A DNA stretch of 64,000 nucleotides from Paludibacteraceae bacterium (GCA_905235505.1 CAJOMJ010000007.1:1-64000), one strand, 5' to 3'; shown: positions 24,247-33,965, numbered from the stretch's first letter. Numbers and translations are program-made. The notes: generated by a model not told the origin, from the letters alone.

Positions 24247-26016
24247 CTACGTTTTTGACAACAATTTTTGTGCCAAATCATCGCAGTGTATATTATGAAG
24301 TGTTCTTTTAATATCAGCAGAGTATTCTTTCTTATACCAGAAGAAAAACTGTCGCTGCTTCAGTTTATCATCTTTGGTACGAGCCACATACACTGGTTTC
24401 ATAGTGTAAGGGTCAAGACCTGTGTAATACATCTCGGTGGCGAGGGTCATGGGTGTAGGCGTAAAATCTTGCACTTGTTCAAGATGAAACTGCATACGCT
24501 TGGTTTTTAGTGCAAGGTTTGCCATATCTTTCATTGTGCATCCCGGGTGAGACGATATGAAATACGGTATAAGTTGCTGGTTTAACCCCGCCTCTTTATT
24601 AACCTTCTCAAAGAAATCGTTGAACTGCTCAAAGAGTTCAAAGTCCGGTTTGCGCATCAGTCTGAGCACTGCTGATTCGGTATGTTCGGGGGCAACCTTA
24701 AGTCTGCCTGATACATGACGAAGAATAACTTCACGCATATATTCTTCGGTTACAATATCGTACCTGATTCCGCTTCCGATGAAGGCTTTTTTGATGTAAG
24801 GCAGTCTGTCAACGGTGCGATAGATATCAAGCAGCGGACTTAGGTCATCATTAAGATTCGGACATTTAGCCGGCTGAATACATGAAGGTCGTTTGCAGCG
24901 TTGACACAACTCAGTCTTCTTGCCACCCATCATATACATATTGGCACTCGGTCCGCCCAAGTCAGTAAGGTAACCCTTGAAATCGGGCAGTTGCGAGATC
25001 TGTTCTATTTCTTTAAGGACAGACTGCTTGCTTCGTGAGGCAACATGCTTGCCTTGGTGGGCAGAGATAGTGCAGAAAGAGCACCCACCGAAGCAGCCGC
25101 GATGCAGACATACGGAGAAACGGATCATGTCGTATGCCGGAATAGTCTTGCCCTTGTATTTGGGGTGCGGCAGACGCGTATATGGAAGGTCGAAAGAGGC
25201 ATCTATCTCGTCTGTCGTCATTGTCGGATACGGAGGATTAACCACAACCGCCTTATCGGCAGTGGGCTGTACAAGAATCTTGGCATTCAACGAGTTTGAC
25301 TGCTCTTCTATATATCTGAAGTTCTCTGCCTGATTCCGCTTGTTCTTGCGGCATGTCTCATAGGAATGTAGTTTGACAACATCCGTAAGCGTGTCTGCAT
25401 AAGCAGGTGGGGCAAGAAAAGCGGTCTGCGGGATATGCGTCGGAGTGGCACTTGTCTTCTCATAATGCTCTGCCGCAGCCACTATAGGTTTTTCTCCCAT
25501 ACCATATATCAGGAGGTCTGCACCTGAGTCAACAAGAACAGAAGGCATAAGCCTGTCAGACCAATAGTCGTAGTGGGCAAGGCGTCGCATAGAAGCCTCT
25601 ATACCGCCTACGACAAGCGGAGTATCTGGAAAATGCTGCTTGATAATCTTTGCATAGGTGATGGTACAATAGTCGGGTCGCATACCCGCTCTGCCATCAG
25701 GAGTATATGCATCATCGGAGCGGCGTCTGCGATTGGCGGTATAGTGATTAACCATACTATCCATACTGCCTGCAGATATGGCAAAGAAGAGCCGCGGTGT
25801 GCCTAATTTGAGAAAGTCGCGATGGTCGCCATGCCAGTCAGGCTGAGGTACTATTGCTACCCTATAGCCCTTGCTCTCAAGAGTACGGCCTATCACTGCC
25901 GCTCCGAAAGAAGGATGGTCAACATAAGCGTCACCTGAGAAAAGAATTACATCCACATAATCCCATCCTCTGAGTTCGAGCTCTTTCTTTGTTGTAGGCA
26001 GAAAATCGGTTAGCAT
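24247..26016 (-). CDS. YgiQ family radical SAM protein
   Basis: The 589 residues match the UPF0313/YgiQ family. The N-terminal region has 'DVILFSGDAYVDHPSFGAAV' and 'VGGIEASMRRLAHYDYW'. The radical SAM cluster motif is CLHRGCFGGCSFC (about 303-315; CxxxCxxC), followed by 'GGPSANMY', 'KVAPEHTE' and a C-terminal domain with 'QVQDFTPTPMTLATEMYYTG'. These proteins carry a 4Fe-4S cluster and cleave SAM reductively; their reaction is not established. Length and motifs are complete. It lies 15 nt before the phosphoesterase gene's end and is transcribed in the same direction. Confidence 0.93.
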   Translation of the reverse strand: MLTDFLPTTKKELELRGWDYVDVILFSGDAYVDHPSFGAAVIGRTLESKGYRVAIVPQPDWHGDHRDFLKLGTPRLFFAISAGSMDSMVNHYTANRRRRSDDAYTPDGRAGMRPDYCTITYAKIIKQHFPDTPLVVGGIEASMRRLAHYDYWSDRLMPSVLVDSGADLLIYGMGEKPIVAAAEHYEKTSATPTHIPQTAFLAPPAYADTLTDVVKLHSYETCRKNKRNQAENFRYIEEQSNSLNAKILVQPTADKAVVVNPPYPTMTTDEIDASFDLPYTRLPHPKYKGKTIPAYDMIRFSVCLHRGCFGGCSFCTISAHQGKHVASRSKQSVLKEIEQISQLPDFKGYLTDLGGPSANMYMMGGKKTELCQRCKRPSCIQPAKCPNLNDDLSPLLDIYRTVDRLPYIKKAFIGSGIRYDIVTEEYMREVILRHVSGRLKVAPEHTESAVLRLMRKPDFELFEQFNDFFEKVNKEAGLNQQLIPYFISSHPGCTMKDMANLALKTKRMQFHLEQVQDFTPTPMTLATEMYYTGLDPYTMKPVYVARTKDDKLKQRQFFFWYKKEYSADIKRTLHNIHCDDLAQKLLSKT

Positions 26017-26031
26017 CCAACTTGTTGTTAG

Positions 26032-27891
26032 TTATTTTATTCTAAGGCGCGTCACAGTGCCATCGGCAGATGTTACAATAATATCACTTCGGGAGAGCAT
26101 GCATACGGTGTTGATAACCGAGTTGCCCGACTTGTGTCTCCACAGAATCTTGCCATCAGCAGCATTTATACCATGCAAAAGACCGTTCTTTGTTCCAAAC
26201 ACAACCACTCCGCCCTTTTCTGTCAACATCGAAGGATTATGGTCGTAGTCATAATGAGCATTTGTATTCCATAGAGTCACAGGCTCTGCAGATTCAGCCT
26301 CCATTGCCACCACATAATCCCACATACAGCGCGAAAATATAGTTTTTCTGTCTTCACTTATGCCGACAGTCTCCCTTACCACATGCTCTTTCGTGCGCCA
26401 AATCACTTCGCCTGTTTCTGCATCAAGACATGTAAACACCCTGTCAGGGGCAGTGAAGAACACCTTACCTGCAGTTGCCACAGGCCAGCATGCCGCCGGT
26501 GAATACTTGTCGGAAGGATGACCATTGCTCCATTTCCACACAAGAGAACCGTCTTGCAAGTTGAGCGCATAGAAATAGCAATCCCATGCGCCAAAATATA
26601 TTTTGCCGTTGTATATGCAAGGTCTGGTCTCAATATATCCTTTGACACCATTGAAAGTCCATACTTCCGAGCCGTCATTAAGTCTCAATGCACGGAAGCA
26701 GCCATCGGAGCCGCCAATATATACTATACCTTTTTCTATAAGGGCGCAACCCATAACCGCTTTCTCAGTCATTACCTTCCAAATCAATTCGCCACTCTCG
26801 GCATCAAGGCAGTATATACCTCCGTCAGTCGAACCGAATACCACCTTGCCGTCCGCCACTGCGGCGGTTGAGATAATTCTGTCCCCTGTCTGATATTTCC
26901 AGATAACCTTTCCTGAGCAGAGACTTAAGCAGTAGAACAAACCTGTATCCTCACCTACATAGACGCGCTTGCCTGCCACCACAGGTGCCGCATATATCTC
27001 AGCATCAACACTTATCCGCCATTTCTCTTTTACATTCTGATACTGTTTGTTCACAGAGAAATCAGGTCGTATATCAGGGTCCGCCGCTTCATATTCATGC
27101 TGTCCGAAAGGCAGCGCAAGCCACGATACAGGTGCCTGCCCTATCCTCTTTTCCTGCCAACGGATACTGTCAGAGCGCACACTGACGATAGTGTAACCGC
27201 CAACCGCATCTTTGCCGCGCAGATTGCTTCGCGCAAGAACATCCGCAATACCGTCACAACTAAAGAGCATGTTTCTATGGTAGTGTCCTCCGAGCACACA
27301 CTGCACATTATACTGACGAAGCACATCCGTTACCTCGTACCAGTTGTCAACATCTCCGTTCTGGAGAGGATAATGCGTTACGGGAAACACATATTTGCCG
27401 TCTGCCTTCTCACGCAGCAACTGCTTCATCCACAGCACATCCTGAGGTGCCACATGACCATCTGCCATCTTGATGACAGGCCCCGTATTGAAACCGAAGA
27501 ACAAGCAGTCGTTATACTCGAAACAGAATCTGTCAGAACCGAATACCCGTCCGAAATCTGTACAACCCGACTCCGACCATTTGGTCTCATGGTTGCCCGA
27601 TGTAACATATACCGGCACACGTAGAGAATCCAATACACGCTTGCAACGAAGCATAGAACCCATTTCTCCCGCATCGGTTATGTCACCTGACACAATAACG
27701 AAAGCAACCGAGTCGTTCTCATTGATTTCCGCAACAGAGCGGCGCAAGTCATTCAGAGCATTATCGTTCTTGGGAGAGATATGTATATCAGAGAGTTGTA
27801 CAAAGGAGAAAGGCTTGAACTCAGCACGAAGGGCAATGCTAAGACCAAGCAATATGCCTGCAAGTATGTATCTGACATTTCTCATACTCAT
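26032..27891 (-). CDS. Exported metallophosphoesterase fused to a PQQ-like beta-propeller
   Basis: The 619-residue protein has a signal peptide, then a calcineurin-like phosphoesterase domain with the ordered metal motifs 'LSDIH', 'SGDITD', 'GNHE' and 'GGHYHRN' (about residues 30-235). From about 290 to the end it has at least seven repeats of the PQQ propeller type, such as 'GLFYCLSLCSGKVIWKYQTG' and 'GGIYCLDAESGELIWKV'. It probably hydrolyses an extracytoplasmic phosphoester while the propeller binds a ligand or partner; neither substrate nor cofactor is clear. Its ATG overlaps the stop of dnaX by 4 nt, so it is translated from the dnaX transcript. Confidence 0.88.
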   Translation of the reverse strand: MSMRNVRYILAGILLGLSIALRAEFKPFSFVQLSDIHISPKNDNALNDLRRSVAEINENDSVAFVIVSGDITDAGEMGSMLRCKRVLDSLRVPVYVTSGNHETKWSESGCTDFGRVFGSDRFCFEYNDCLFFGFNTGPVIKMADGHVAPQDVLWMKQLLREKADGKYVFPVTHYPLQNGDVDNWYEVTDVLRQYNVQCVLGGHYHRNMLFSCDGIADVLARSNLRGKDAVGGYTIVSVRSDSIRWQEKRIGQAPVSWLALPFGQHEYEAADPDIRPDFSVNKQYQNVKEKWRISVDAEIYAAPVVAGKRVYVGEDTGLFYCLSLCSGKVIWKYQTGDRIISTAAVADGKVVFGSTDGGIYCLDAESGELIWKVMTEKAVMGCALIEKGIVYIGGSDGCFRALRLNDGSEVWTFNGVKGYIETRPCIYNGKIYFGAWDCYFYALNLQDGSLVWKWSNGHPSDKYSPAACWPVATAGKVFFTAPDRVFTCLDAETGEVIWRTKEHVVRETVGISEDRKTIFSRCMWDYVVAMEAESAEPVTLWNTNAHYDYDHNPSMLTEKGGVVVFGTKNGLLHGINAADGKILWRHKSGNSVINTVCMLSRSDIIVTSADGTVTRLRIK

Positions 27892-29672
27892 TCCAATGAA
27901 AGGTCAAGCTTCTGACTCAGATTACCCAACAGAGTATTTTTCGTTATCAAATAGGAGTATCTGTCAACATTTGACCTGAGTTCTTTCTGCAGATTCTCAA
28001 CCACTTTGGTCTCAATCACTATATTGTCGTTCTGCAGTTTGTCCGCCAACACCTGCCTTATCACGGGTATGAGTCCCAACATATCTTTCTCCTGCGACTC
28101 ATTGGAGTAGCAAATAGTAACTACATTGCCACTACACTGAATAGCAGTGTTTAGCAATGTGGCATGCTGCCTTGCATCTCCCCCTACTGACTTCGGCACC
28201 AAAAGCCATGCCTCCTCAAGGTCATTGATTGTGAAAGGGTTGTTGCGCAAAGATTGTTGCTTGTCCGAAAGTACAGACTCACCCCCTGACAGATTAGAAT
28301 CTGTAGAAGCGGGTGCATCTGTGACAATCGACACGCGCACCGGTCTGCCGGAAGGCTGCGCTGCCGGTTGCGATGCACGAGGTGCTATATTCACCCGCTG
28401 CGGAGCCGCTGCCGGTTGCGATGGGGCAACTGTCGGTTGCGGTTTTGCAGCCGGAGAAGGGGTTGCCGGTCGGGGTTGCTCATTGGTCTGAGTTGGCGGT
28501 TGGGAAGCAGGCTGGGCTGCAGGCTGGGCGCTTATGGATTTCAATGGTTGGCTCTGACTGACCGACGGCGTCTCATCGGACGCCGAAAGCTGACTCAGAC
28601 GGATAAGCATTATCTCCACCGTCAGCCGTTTGTTTTTTGCCACCCTGTATTGTATATCACACTCGTTAACAAGACTCAATGCATGAAAAAGGAACTGTGC
28701 ACTGCATTGCTTTGCCTGTTCTGCATAGTGCTGGCGTATGGAATCCGAGGTCTCAAGAAGTCTCACCGTAACCGCATCCTTGCTTACTAACAGGTCGCGG
28801 AGGTGCGAACCGAGTCCTATAATGAAATTCTGAGCGTCAAAACCCTTGCTGAGCACATTGTTGAAAAGAAGCAACATCTGAGATACATCACCGCTCAATG
28901 CGCAATCTACAGTACGGAAATAATACTCGCTATCAAGCACATTCAGCACTTCTATTGCCTGCTCATAGGTTATGTCATTGCCGCAGAACGACACTAATTG
29001 GTCGAAAATGGAGAGTGCGTCTCGCATACCGCCGTCTGCCTTCTGGGCAACCACATTAAGCGCCTCCTCCGACACATTGATACCCTCCTGCTTTGCTACA
29101 TACTGCAAGTGATGTATCATATCGGCAATGGTGATTCTCGAGAAGTCGTAAATCTGACAACGGGAGAGAATAGTCGGTATCACCTTGTGTTTCTCTGTGG
29201 TTGCCAGAATAAATATAGCGTACGACGGAGGCTCCTCAAGTGTCTTCAAAAGAGCGTTGAACGCATCTTTGGAGAGCATGTGCACCTCATCTATGATATA
29301 CACCGAATATTTCCCTATCTGGGGCGGAATGCGCACCTGGTCTATCAACGTACGTATGTTTTCCACCGAGTTGTTGCTTGCCGCATCCAACTCATGAATA
29401 TTGAATGAGCGCTGCTCGTTGAAGGCACGACACGACTCACATTCATTGCACGCATCATGACCCTCCGTAGGATTCAGGCAGTTGATAGTCTTGGCAAATA
29501 TGCGGGCACATGTTGTCTTGCCCACGCCCCGCGGACCGCAGAACAAGTATGCCTGCGCAAGATGATTGGTGCGGATGGCATTACGCAAAGTCTGAGTGAT
29601 TGACTCCTGACCAACCACACTCTCAAATGTGACAGGGCGGTACTTGCGTGCCGAAACAATATAATTCTCCAT
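27888..29672 (-). CDS. dnaX: DNA polymerase III subunits gamma and tau
   Basis: DnaX is the ATPase of the clamp loader. The protein starts at MENYIVSARKYRP (ATG at 29672); the TTG further upstream lies inside the promoter. Visible are Walker A GPRGVGKTT (46-54), the zinc cysteines C65, C75, C78 and C81, 'DEVHML', the 'ATTEKHKVIPTILSRCQ' sensor region, and domain III to about 370. A Pro/Ala/Gln-rich linker (about 375-450) then leads to a C-terminal tau-like domain. I saw no obvious slippery sequence for a gamma frameshift. It heads a two-gene unit with the phosphoesterase gene. Confidence 0.95.
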   Translation of the reverse strand: MENYIVSARKYRPVTFESVVGQESITQTLRNAIRTNHLAQAYLFCGPRGVGKTTCARIFAKTINCLNPTEGHDACNECESCRAFNEQRSFNIHELDAASNNSVENIRTLIDQVRIPPQIGKYSVYIIDEVHMLSKDAFNALLKTLEEPPSYAIFILATTEKHKVIPTILSRCQIYDFSRITIADMIHHLQYVAKQEGINVSEEALNVVAQKADGGMRDALSIFDQLVSFCGNDITYEQAIEVLNVLDSEYYFRTVDCALSGDVSQMLLLFNNVLSKGFDAQNFIIGLGSHLRDLLVSKDAVTVRLLETSDSIRQHYAEQAKQCSAQFLFHALSLVNECDIQYRVAKNKRLTVEIMLIRLSQLSASDETPSVSQSQPLKSISAQPAAQPASQPPTQTNEQPRPATPSPAAKPQPTVAPSQPAAAPQRVNIAPRASQPAAQPSGRPVRVSIVTDAPASTDSNLSGGESVLSDKQQSLRNNPFTINDLEEAWLLVPKSVGGDARQHATLLNTAIQCSGNVVTICYSNESQEKDMLGLIPVIRQVLADKLQNDNIVIETKVVENLQKELRSNVDRYSYLITKNTLLGNLSQKLDLSLE

Positions 29673-29690
29673 ATTACTTATATTTGCACG

Positions 29691-29722
29691 CAAAGATACA
29701 CTTTTTCTCTGACACTTGCAAA
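29691..29722 (-). promoter_or_regulatory. Promoter of dnaX
   Basis: On the minus strand TTTG (29722-29719), 20 nt, TATCTTTG (29698-29691). The start of transcription would lie about a dozen bases upstream of the ATG, which fixes the start codon choice. Confidence 0.7.
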
Positions 29723-29748
29723 CAAAACTTTCTTTTCATACATAAAAA

Positions 29749-29776
29749 AAGCGGCTTACCGTATGGTAAACCGCTT
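29749..29776 (-). terminator. Intrinsic terminator of dnaA
   Basis: AAGCGGCTTACC/GGTAAACCGCTT with one mismatch and a 4-nt loop, followed on the minus strand by seven T residues, 18 nt after the dnaA stop. Confidence 0.85.
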
Positions 29777-29793
29777 CTGTATTGCTATGCAAC

Positions 29794-31188
29794 TCAACTT
29801 TTCAGAGCATTCTCTATCTGCTTGACAGACCTGCGGAGAAATGCGTTATGCTCCAATTCGTTGGATATCGTGTCCACCGCATGAAGCACTGTCGCATGAT
29901 TCCTGCCCCCGAGTACACGGCCAATCTCTACAAGCGACTTATCAGTCATCTGCCGCGCAAGATACATCGCCACCATACGCGCTTGAGCCACCTCATGTTT
30001 GCGGGTGGAACTCGTCAGCAGTTTCTCAGGCACATTGAAATGACGGCATACCTCCTGACTTATGTTCTCTATCGTGAGATCTGCCGAACTTATTTTCACA
30101 AGACGACTCACCACCTGCTCGGCCAACTCCATGTTGATTTCATTATTGGTAAGAGTGCTGTATGCAAGCAGCGAAGCCAATACACCCTCCAAATCACGCA
30201 CGTTGTTACGCACATTGTCAGCAATATAGTCAACCACCGGCTCGGGTATCTCCAACCCGTCCCGCCATATACGGTTCTTCAGTATATCCTTCCTCAGTTG
30301 GAAATCCGGACGCTGAATCTCCACCGACAAGCCCCACTTGAAACGTGTGATAAGCCTGTCTTCCAGACCCTTCAGATCCACAGGCGCACAATCTGAAGTC
30401 AATATCAACTGTTTGCCTGTCTGATGAAGATGGTTGAAGATGAAGAAAAACGTGTTCTGTGTGCCTTTCTTGTCTGCCCAATACTGAATATCATCCACTA
30501 TCAGTACATCTATTGTCTGATAGAAATTGATGAAGTCATTCACTTTGTTCGACACCACTGCATCTGTATATTGCACCTGAAAAGTGTTGGCAGACACATA
30601 CAACACGCGCTTGTCAGGGAAATTGGCAGCTATCGCATTGCCTATCGCATTCACAAGGTGCGTCTTGCCTACGCCGCTTCCGCCATATACAAACAACGGG
30701 TTGAAAATATTCTTGCCCGGACTTGCAGCTATCGTCACACCCGCCGTGCGGGCCAAACGGTTGCAGTCTCCCTCTACAAACGAGGTAAACGTGTACAACG
30801 GATTCAGTTGAGAGTCAAGTTGCGGCAACTGCTGACGGAGTTCGGTCGGAGTTATAGGCATATAGCCGTTGTATTGCTGAGGCTGAGCCTCCGATACACC
30901 CTGACTCGGTATAAGCGGACCCGCACCCGACGTACTGTCTATCAGCACCCTGTATTCCAAACGGATACCCTCACCGAAAACACGAAACAAGGTCTTGCGC
31001 AACAAATCAATGAAATTCTCCTCGATATACTCCACCACATACTGACTGTTGACCTGCAACACCAGCACATTGTTCTCATACTGCAACGGCACTATCGGAG
31101 CAAACCACATGCGATACGCCGATGCCGAAAGATTGTCTTTCAGTATCTGCTGGCACTGCGACCAATATGTTACACATGTATCCGTCAT
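29794..31188 (-). CDS. dnaA: Chromosomal replication initiator DnaA
   Basis: The 464-residue protein has all four domains. Domain I opens with 'YWSQCQQILKDNLSASAYRMWF'. A Gln/Pro-rich linker follows. The AAA+ domain has Walker A GGSGVGKTH (169-177), 'IVDDIQ' (230-235), 'TSDCAPVDLKGLEDRLITRF' and the arginine finger region. Domain IV has 'VGRVLGGRNHATVLHA', the DnaA-box recognition signature. It is monocistronic, with its own promoter and terminator. No cluster of DnaA boxes lies beside it, so replication probably does not start here. Confidence 0.97.
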   Translation of the reverse strand: MTDTCVTYWSQCQQILKDNLSASAYRMWFAPIVPLQYENNVLVLQVNSQYVVEYIEENFIDLLRKTLFRVFGEGIRLEYRVLIDSTSGAGPLIPSQGVSEAQPQQYNGYMPITPTELRQQLPQLDSQLNPLYTFTSFVEGDCNRLARTAGVTIAASPGKNIFNPLFVYGGSGVGKTHLVNAIGNAIAANFPDKRVLYVSANTFQVQYTDAVVSNKVNDFINFYQTIDVLIVDDIQYWADKKGTQNTFFFIFNHLHQTGKQLILTSDCAPVDLKGLEDRLITRFKWGLSVEIQRPDFQLRKDILKNRIWRDGLEIPEPVVDYIADNVRNNVRDLEGVLASLLAYSTLTNNEINMELAEQVVSRLVKISSADLTIENISQEVCRHFNVPEKLLTSSTRKHEVAQARMVAMYLARQMTDKSLVEIGRVLGGRNHATVLHAVDTISNELEHNAFLRRSVKQIENALKS

Positions 31189-31349
31189 CCTTACTTCTAC
31201 CTTGTTCAGTATGTCTCTTACATTGTCCTTTTTTACAAACTTACAGCCTGCTTTAGCGCTGAAAAAAAGAAACTCACCGTACCTTCATTCAACTACCACA
31301 CTTATATACAAGCAGTTAATTGAAAGCGTGAGAATCAAATTTCACAATG

Positions 31350-31381
31350 CAAAGGTCGTACTTTTTTTTCACATGGGCAAA
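31350..31381 (-). promoter_or_regulatory. Probable promoter of dnaA
   Basis: TTTG (31381-31378), 20 nt, GACCTTTG (31357-31350), one base off the TAnnTTTG consensus at its first position. It leaves a leader of about 155 nt before the dnaA ATG. The rest of the 31189-31646 gap holds only the upstream terminator and a lone TTATCAACA at about 31575. Confidence 0.5.
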
Positions 31382-31514
31382 TCTCCCGACACCCTGCTCC
31401 AAACACCAATCATTTATATTACTTAAATTCAAAATCTTACAGACAATATACTCATTATCAGCCACTTTACATATTCTCAGCAACATTCTTCACTGATTAA
31501 CAGACATATATAAA

Positions 31515-31548
31515 AAGGTCTGATACCGCCCACGCAATATCAGACCTT
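31515..31548 (-). terminator. Intrinsic terminator after the MCE/MlaD-like gene
   Basis: An 11-bp perfect stem AAGGTCTGATA/TATCAGACCTT with a 12-nt loop, followed on the minus strand by TTTTATATA, about 100 nt past the stop codon. Confidence 0.75.
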
Positions 31549-31646
31549 CACTTATAATGTTAATATGTCAGGAAGTTATCAACACTCTGCAAAATTCCTC
31601 ACACTTCTGCGTTATTTGAATAAAATTAAATTAAGACCTCTGTCCG

Positions 31647-32549
31647 CTACTTGTCTTTCTTGTTGCCGAATACTGATATATTGATATACCGTTTCGGATG
31701 CGCCTTCAAATCTACAACAAGACTGTCAACCGACTGAACTGTCTCATTTATATTATTATACAACTTGTCGTCATTCATCAACAGACCAATCGTGCCGTCC
31801 TTCGAGTTAAGCGCAGCAGAGAATTGCTGCAACTCTGCCACTACCTTGTCCACCTTGTCAATCGTGGCAGCTATATCCACATCCTCCACATTGCTTACCA
31901 CCTTGTTCATACCCGACATCGCGCCCTTCGCATCCTCCACTATGCCCGGCATGTCATTCTCCATCACACGCTTGATATCGGCAGATGCCACCTTCAGGTC
32001 GGCAGATATTCTATCCACATTTTGCAATGTCGATTTCAGGTAATCACCCTCCAACTGACTGTTCACATTATATATAAGAGTGTCCAAACGCTCTACGGCA
32101 GTCGATAATTGCGACAACAGCCCCTCCTGCAGGTTATCCATCAGGCCGGGCACCACAACCGTCGGAAGTGTGTCCCTGCGGGCATACACATCCTTCGAGT
32201 CTGTTACCGGTATATTCAACTGCAATGCTGCCCCGCCAAGCAAACCGTCTTGTATCAGAGCCAACTCCGTACCCTTCGGCAACGCTATATCTTTATTGAT
32301 TGAAAACTCCACCACAAACGACTCATCTTTCCTGAAATCATATCTGATTTTATCCACCAAACCCACTTTGTAACCCTTCACATACACCGGCGACTGCTCC
32401 GTCAAGCCTTTGATTGCTTTGTAGTTGCCATAGTAAGTGTTGGTTGACGAAAAGATGTTTATTCCCTTCAGAAAGTTAAATCCGAAATAGATTAGAAAGA
32501 TAGTAATAACGGCAAGAATGCCGACTCTTAATTCACGCGAATATTTCAT
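31647..32549 (-). CDS. MCE/MlaD family lipid-transport protein
   Basis: The 300-residue protein has one N-terminal membrane helix (about 8-27) and an MCE domain at about 38-115 with 'YYGNYKAIKGLTEQSPVYVKG' and the 'GLVDKIRYDF' strand. It ends in a long, mostly helical C-terminus with hydrophobic heptads. Such proteins form periplasmic rings that carry phospholipids between membranes. No ABC permease or ATPase gene is adjacent, as is common in Bacteroidota. It lies 46 nt downstream of the amidase gene on the same strand, so both probably share one transcript ending at the hairpin near 31530. Confidence 0.88.
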   Translation of the reverse strand: MKYSRELRVGILAVITIFLIYFGFNFLKGINIFSSTNTYYGNYKAIKGLTEQSPVYVKGYKVGLVDKIRYDFRKDESFVVEFSINKDIALPKGTELALIQDGLLGGAALQLNIPVTDSKDVYARRDTLPTVVVPGLMDNLQEGLLSQLSTAVERLDTLIYNVNSQLEGDYLKSTLQNVDRISADLKVASADIKRVMENDMPGIVEDAKGAMSGMNKVVSNVEDVDIAATIDKVDKVVAELQQFSAALNSKDGTIGLLMNDDKLYNNINETVQSVDSLVVDLKAHPKRYINISVFGNKKDK

Positions 32550-32595
32550 ATATAGTTCTTTATATTGATTTGTTTGTTTTTATTTCGTTTGTTAT

Positions 32596-33918
32596 TTATT
32601 CAGTCATCTTCAGTGCGTCTTTCACGTATATCTGTTTCCCGTCAAGAAATGCCACTATAAAGCAATCCTTGAATTTCTTCTGGAGCTCGTCTCTCACCTT
32701 CTTAATCTCCTCATAACTCTCCTCTTCTCCGTATGTATATTTCAGATACTTGCCGTCTTTGGTATATTTGCACCCTTTCAAACCCTTGAATGATGCGTCA
32801 TTTGCCTTCAACTCTTGCGTTACAGAGAATATCTGCACCCGATACACAGGCTTTGGTTTCTGACTATCTTCCTTTGTCTGGGCAGTCTGCTCCTCTTTCT
32901 TCTGCTCTGCTTTTTGCTGTACATCCTCTTTCTTCTGCTCTGCTTTTTGTTGTACCTCCTCTTTCTTCTGCTCTGCTTTTTGTTGTGCCTCCTCTTTCTT
33001 CTGCCCTTGCTTCTTCGGCTCAGTAGCCTTACCTACAGACTTCTGCGCAGTTGCTTTCTGCGTCTCCGTATTCTTCTTTTCCTCGGTTCTTGTTTCCTCA
33101 GTCTCTTTGTTTTCCTCACTTGTCGCTAACGCAACCGTTGCCGACTTCTTGTCAAGGGAGTTCTTGTAGGCGACAAAAGCATTGTATATCGCTGTCGCCG
33201 TCTCCTGCTTGCCCTTCTCCGAAACTAAGTATTTCTCCTCCTCCGCATTGCTCACGAAACCCATCTCTACCAATACCGACGGGCACGCCGACTTGTGCAA
33301 TACCCAGAATCCCGCCTGACGGACACCCCTGTCCGCACGCGCGCAAGTTCCCGAGAGTTGGTCTTGAACCAAAGAAGCAAACTGAAGCGACTTGTCAAGA
33401 TAACTGTCTTGCATAAACTCAAACATGATATACGACTCCACTGAGTTTGGGTCAAATCCTTGATATTTAGTCTGATAGTTATCCTCCAACATTATCACCG
33501 AGTTTTCACGCTTGGCTACATCGAAGTTAGAATCAAGTTTGTGCAAACCTAACGTATAAGTCTCTGCGCCGTTCATCTTTTTGTTCTCCGCCGAGTTGGC
33601 ATGTATGCAGATAAACAGGTCTGCATTGTGCTTGTTTACAAAATCTGCCCGCTCTTGCAATGTCAGAAACACATCCGTTGACCGCGTCATATATACCTTC
33701 ACATCCTCGCAAGAGTCCTTTATCATCTTGTTAAGTCTCTGTGCCACAGCCAGATTTAGCGCTTTCTCCGTAGTCAATGCCCCGCATGCACCCGGGTCTT
33801 TTCCTCCGTGACCTGCGTCTATCACCACATTGAACGCTTCAGTCGTCCCAACCGCTCCGAACAGCAGCGCAACAACCAATAACCTTATCACATTAACTCT
33901 CTTCATATTCGTATTCAT
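32596..33918 (-). CDS. N-acetylmuramoyl-L-alanine amidase with SPOR-like C-terminus
   Basis: This zinc amidase removes stem peptides from peptidoglycan. After a signal peptide (MNTNMKRVNVIRLLVVALLF...) comes an Amidase_3 domain with 'VVIDAGHGGKDPGA', 'FICIHANS', the 'GVRQAGFWVLH' region and the glutamate in 'VLVEMGFVSN'. A Lys/Glu/Gln-rich linker with an 11-residue repeat (QKKEEVQQKAE, about three copies) follows. The end (about 355-440, 'YRVQIFSVTQ') resembles SPOR or a related cell-wall-binding domain. ATG at 33918 (or 33906) is chosen because the longer ORF start lies in the leader. Its leader contains a separate 33-bp tandem repeat. Confidence 0.9.
   Translation of the reverse strand: MNTNMKRVNVIRLLVVALLFGAVGTTEAFNVVIDAGHGGKDPGACGALTTEKALNLAVAQRLNKMIKDSCEDVKVYMTRSTDVFLTLQERADFVNKHNADLFICIHANSAENKKMNGAETYTLGLHKLDSNFDVAKRENSVIMLEDNYQTKYQGFDPNSVESYIMFEFMQDSYLDKSLQFASLVQDQLSGTCARADRGVRQAGFWVLHKSACPSVLVEMGFVSNAEEEKYLVSEKGKQETATAIYNAFVAYKNSLDKKSATVALATSEENKETEETRTEEKKNTETQKATAQKSVGKATEPKKQGQKKEEAQQKAEQKKEEVQQKAEQKKEDVQQKAEQKKEEQTAQTKEDSQKPKPVYRVQIFSVTQELKANDASFKGLKGCKYTKDGKYLKYTYGEEESYEEIKKVRDELQKKFKDCFIVAFLDGKQIYVKDALKMTE
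32892..33006. repeat. 33-bp in-frame tandem repeat in the amidase linker
   Basis: Three and a half units of a 33-bp sequence (plus-strand start CCTCTTTCTTCTGCTCTGCT) encode the 11-residue unit QKKEEVQQKAE. The repeats are nearly identical at DNA level, so the linker length may vary between strains by slippage without breaking the frame. Confidence 0.85.
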
Positions 33919-33965
33919 GTTTTGTACTCTCACTATAGTACAAATTGCTTGCCAAATCAAATCTA

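Noticed and set aside
27888..29672. Programmed frameshift producing a short gamma form of dnaX
   Set aside because: No A-run slippery sequence with a following hairpin was seen in the linker region.
30424..31323. 299-residue ORF antisense to dnaA
   Set aside because: It lies fully opposite a well-supported gene, has no recognisable domain and no promoter of its own.
31189..31646. Replication origin beside dnaA
   Set aside because: Only one near-match to a DnaA box (TTATCAACA at about 31575) and no clustered boxes or AT-rich unwinding region beyond normal AT content. dnaA is not followed by dnaN here.
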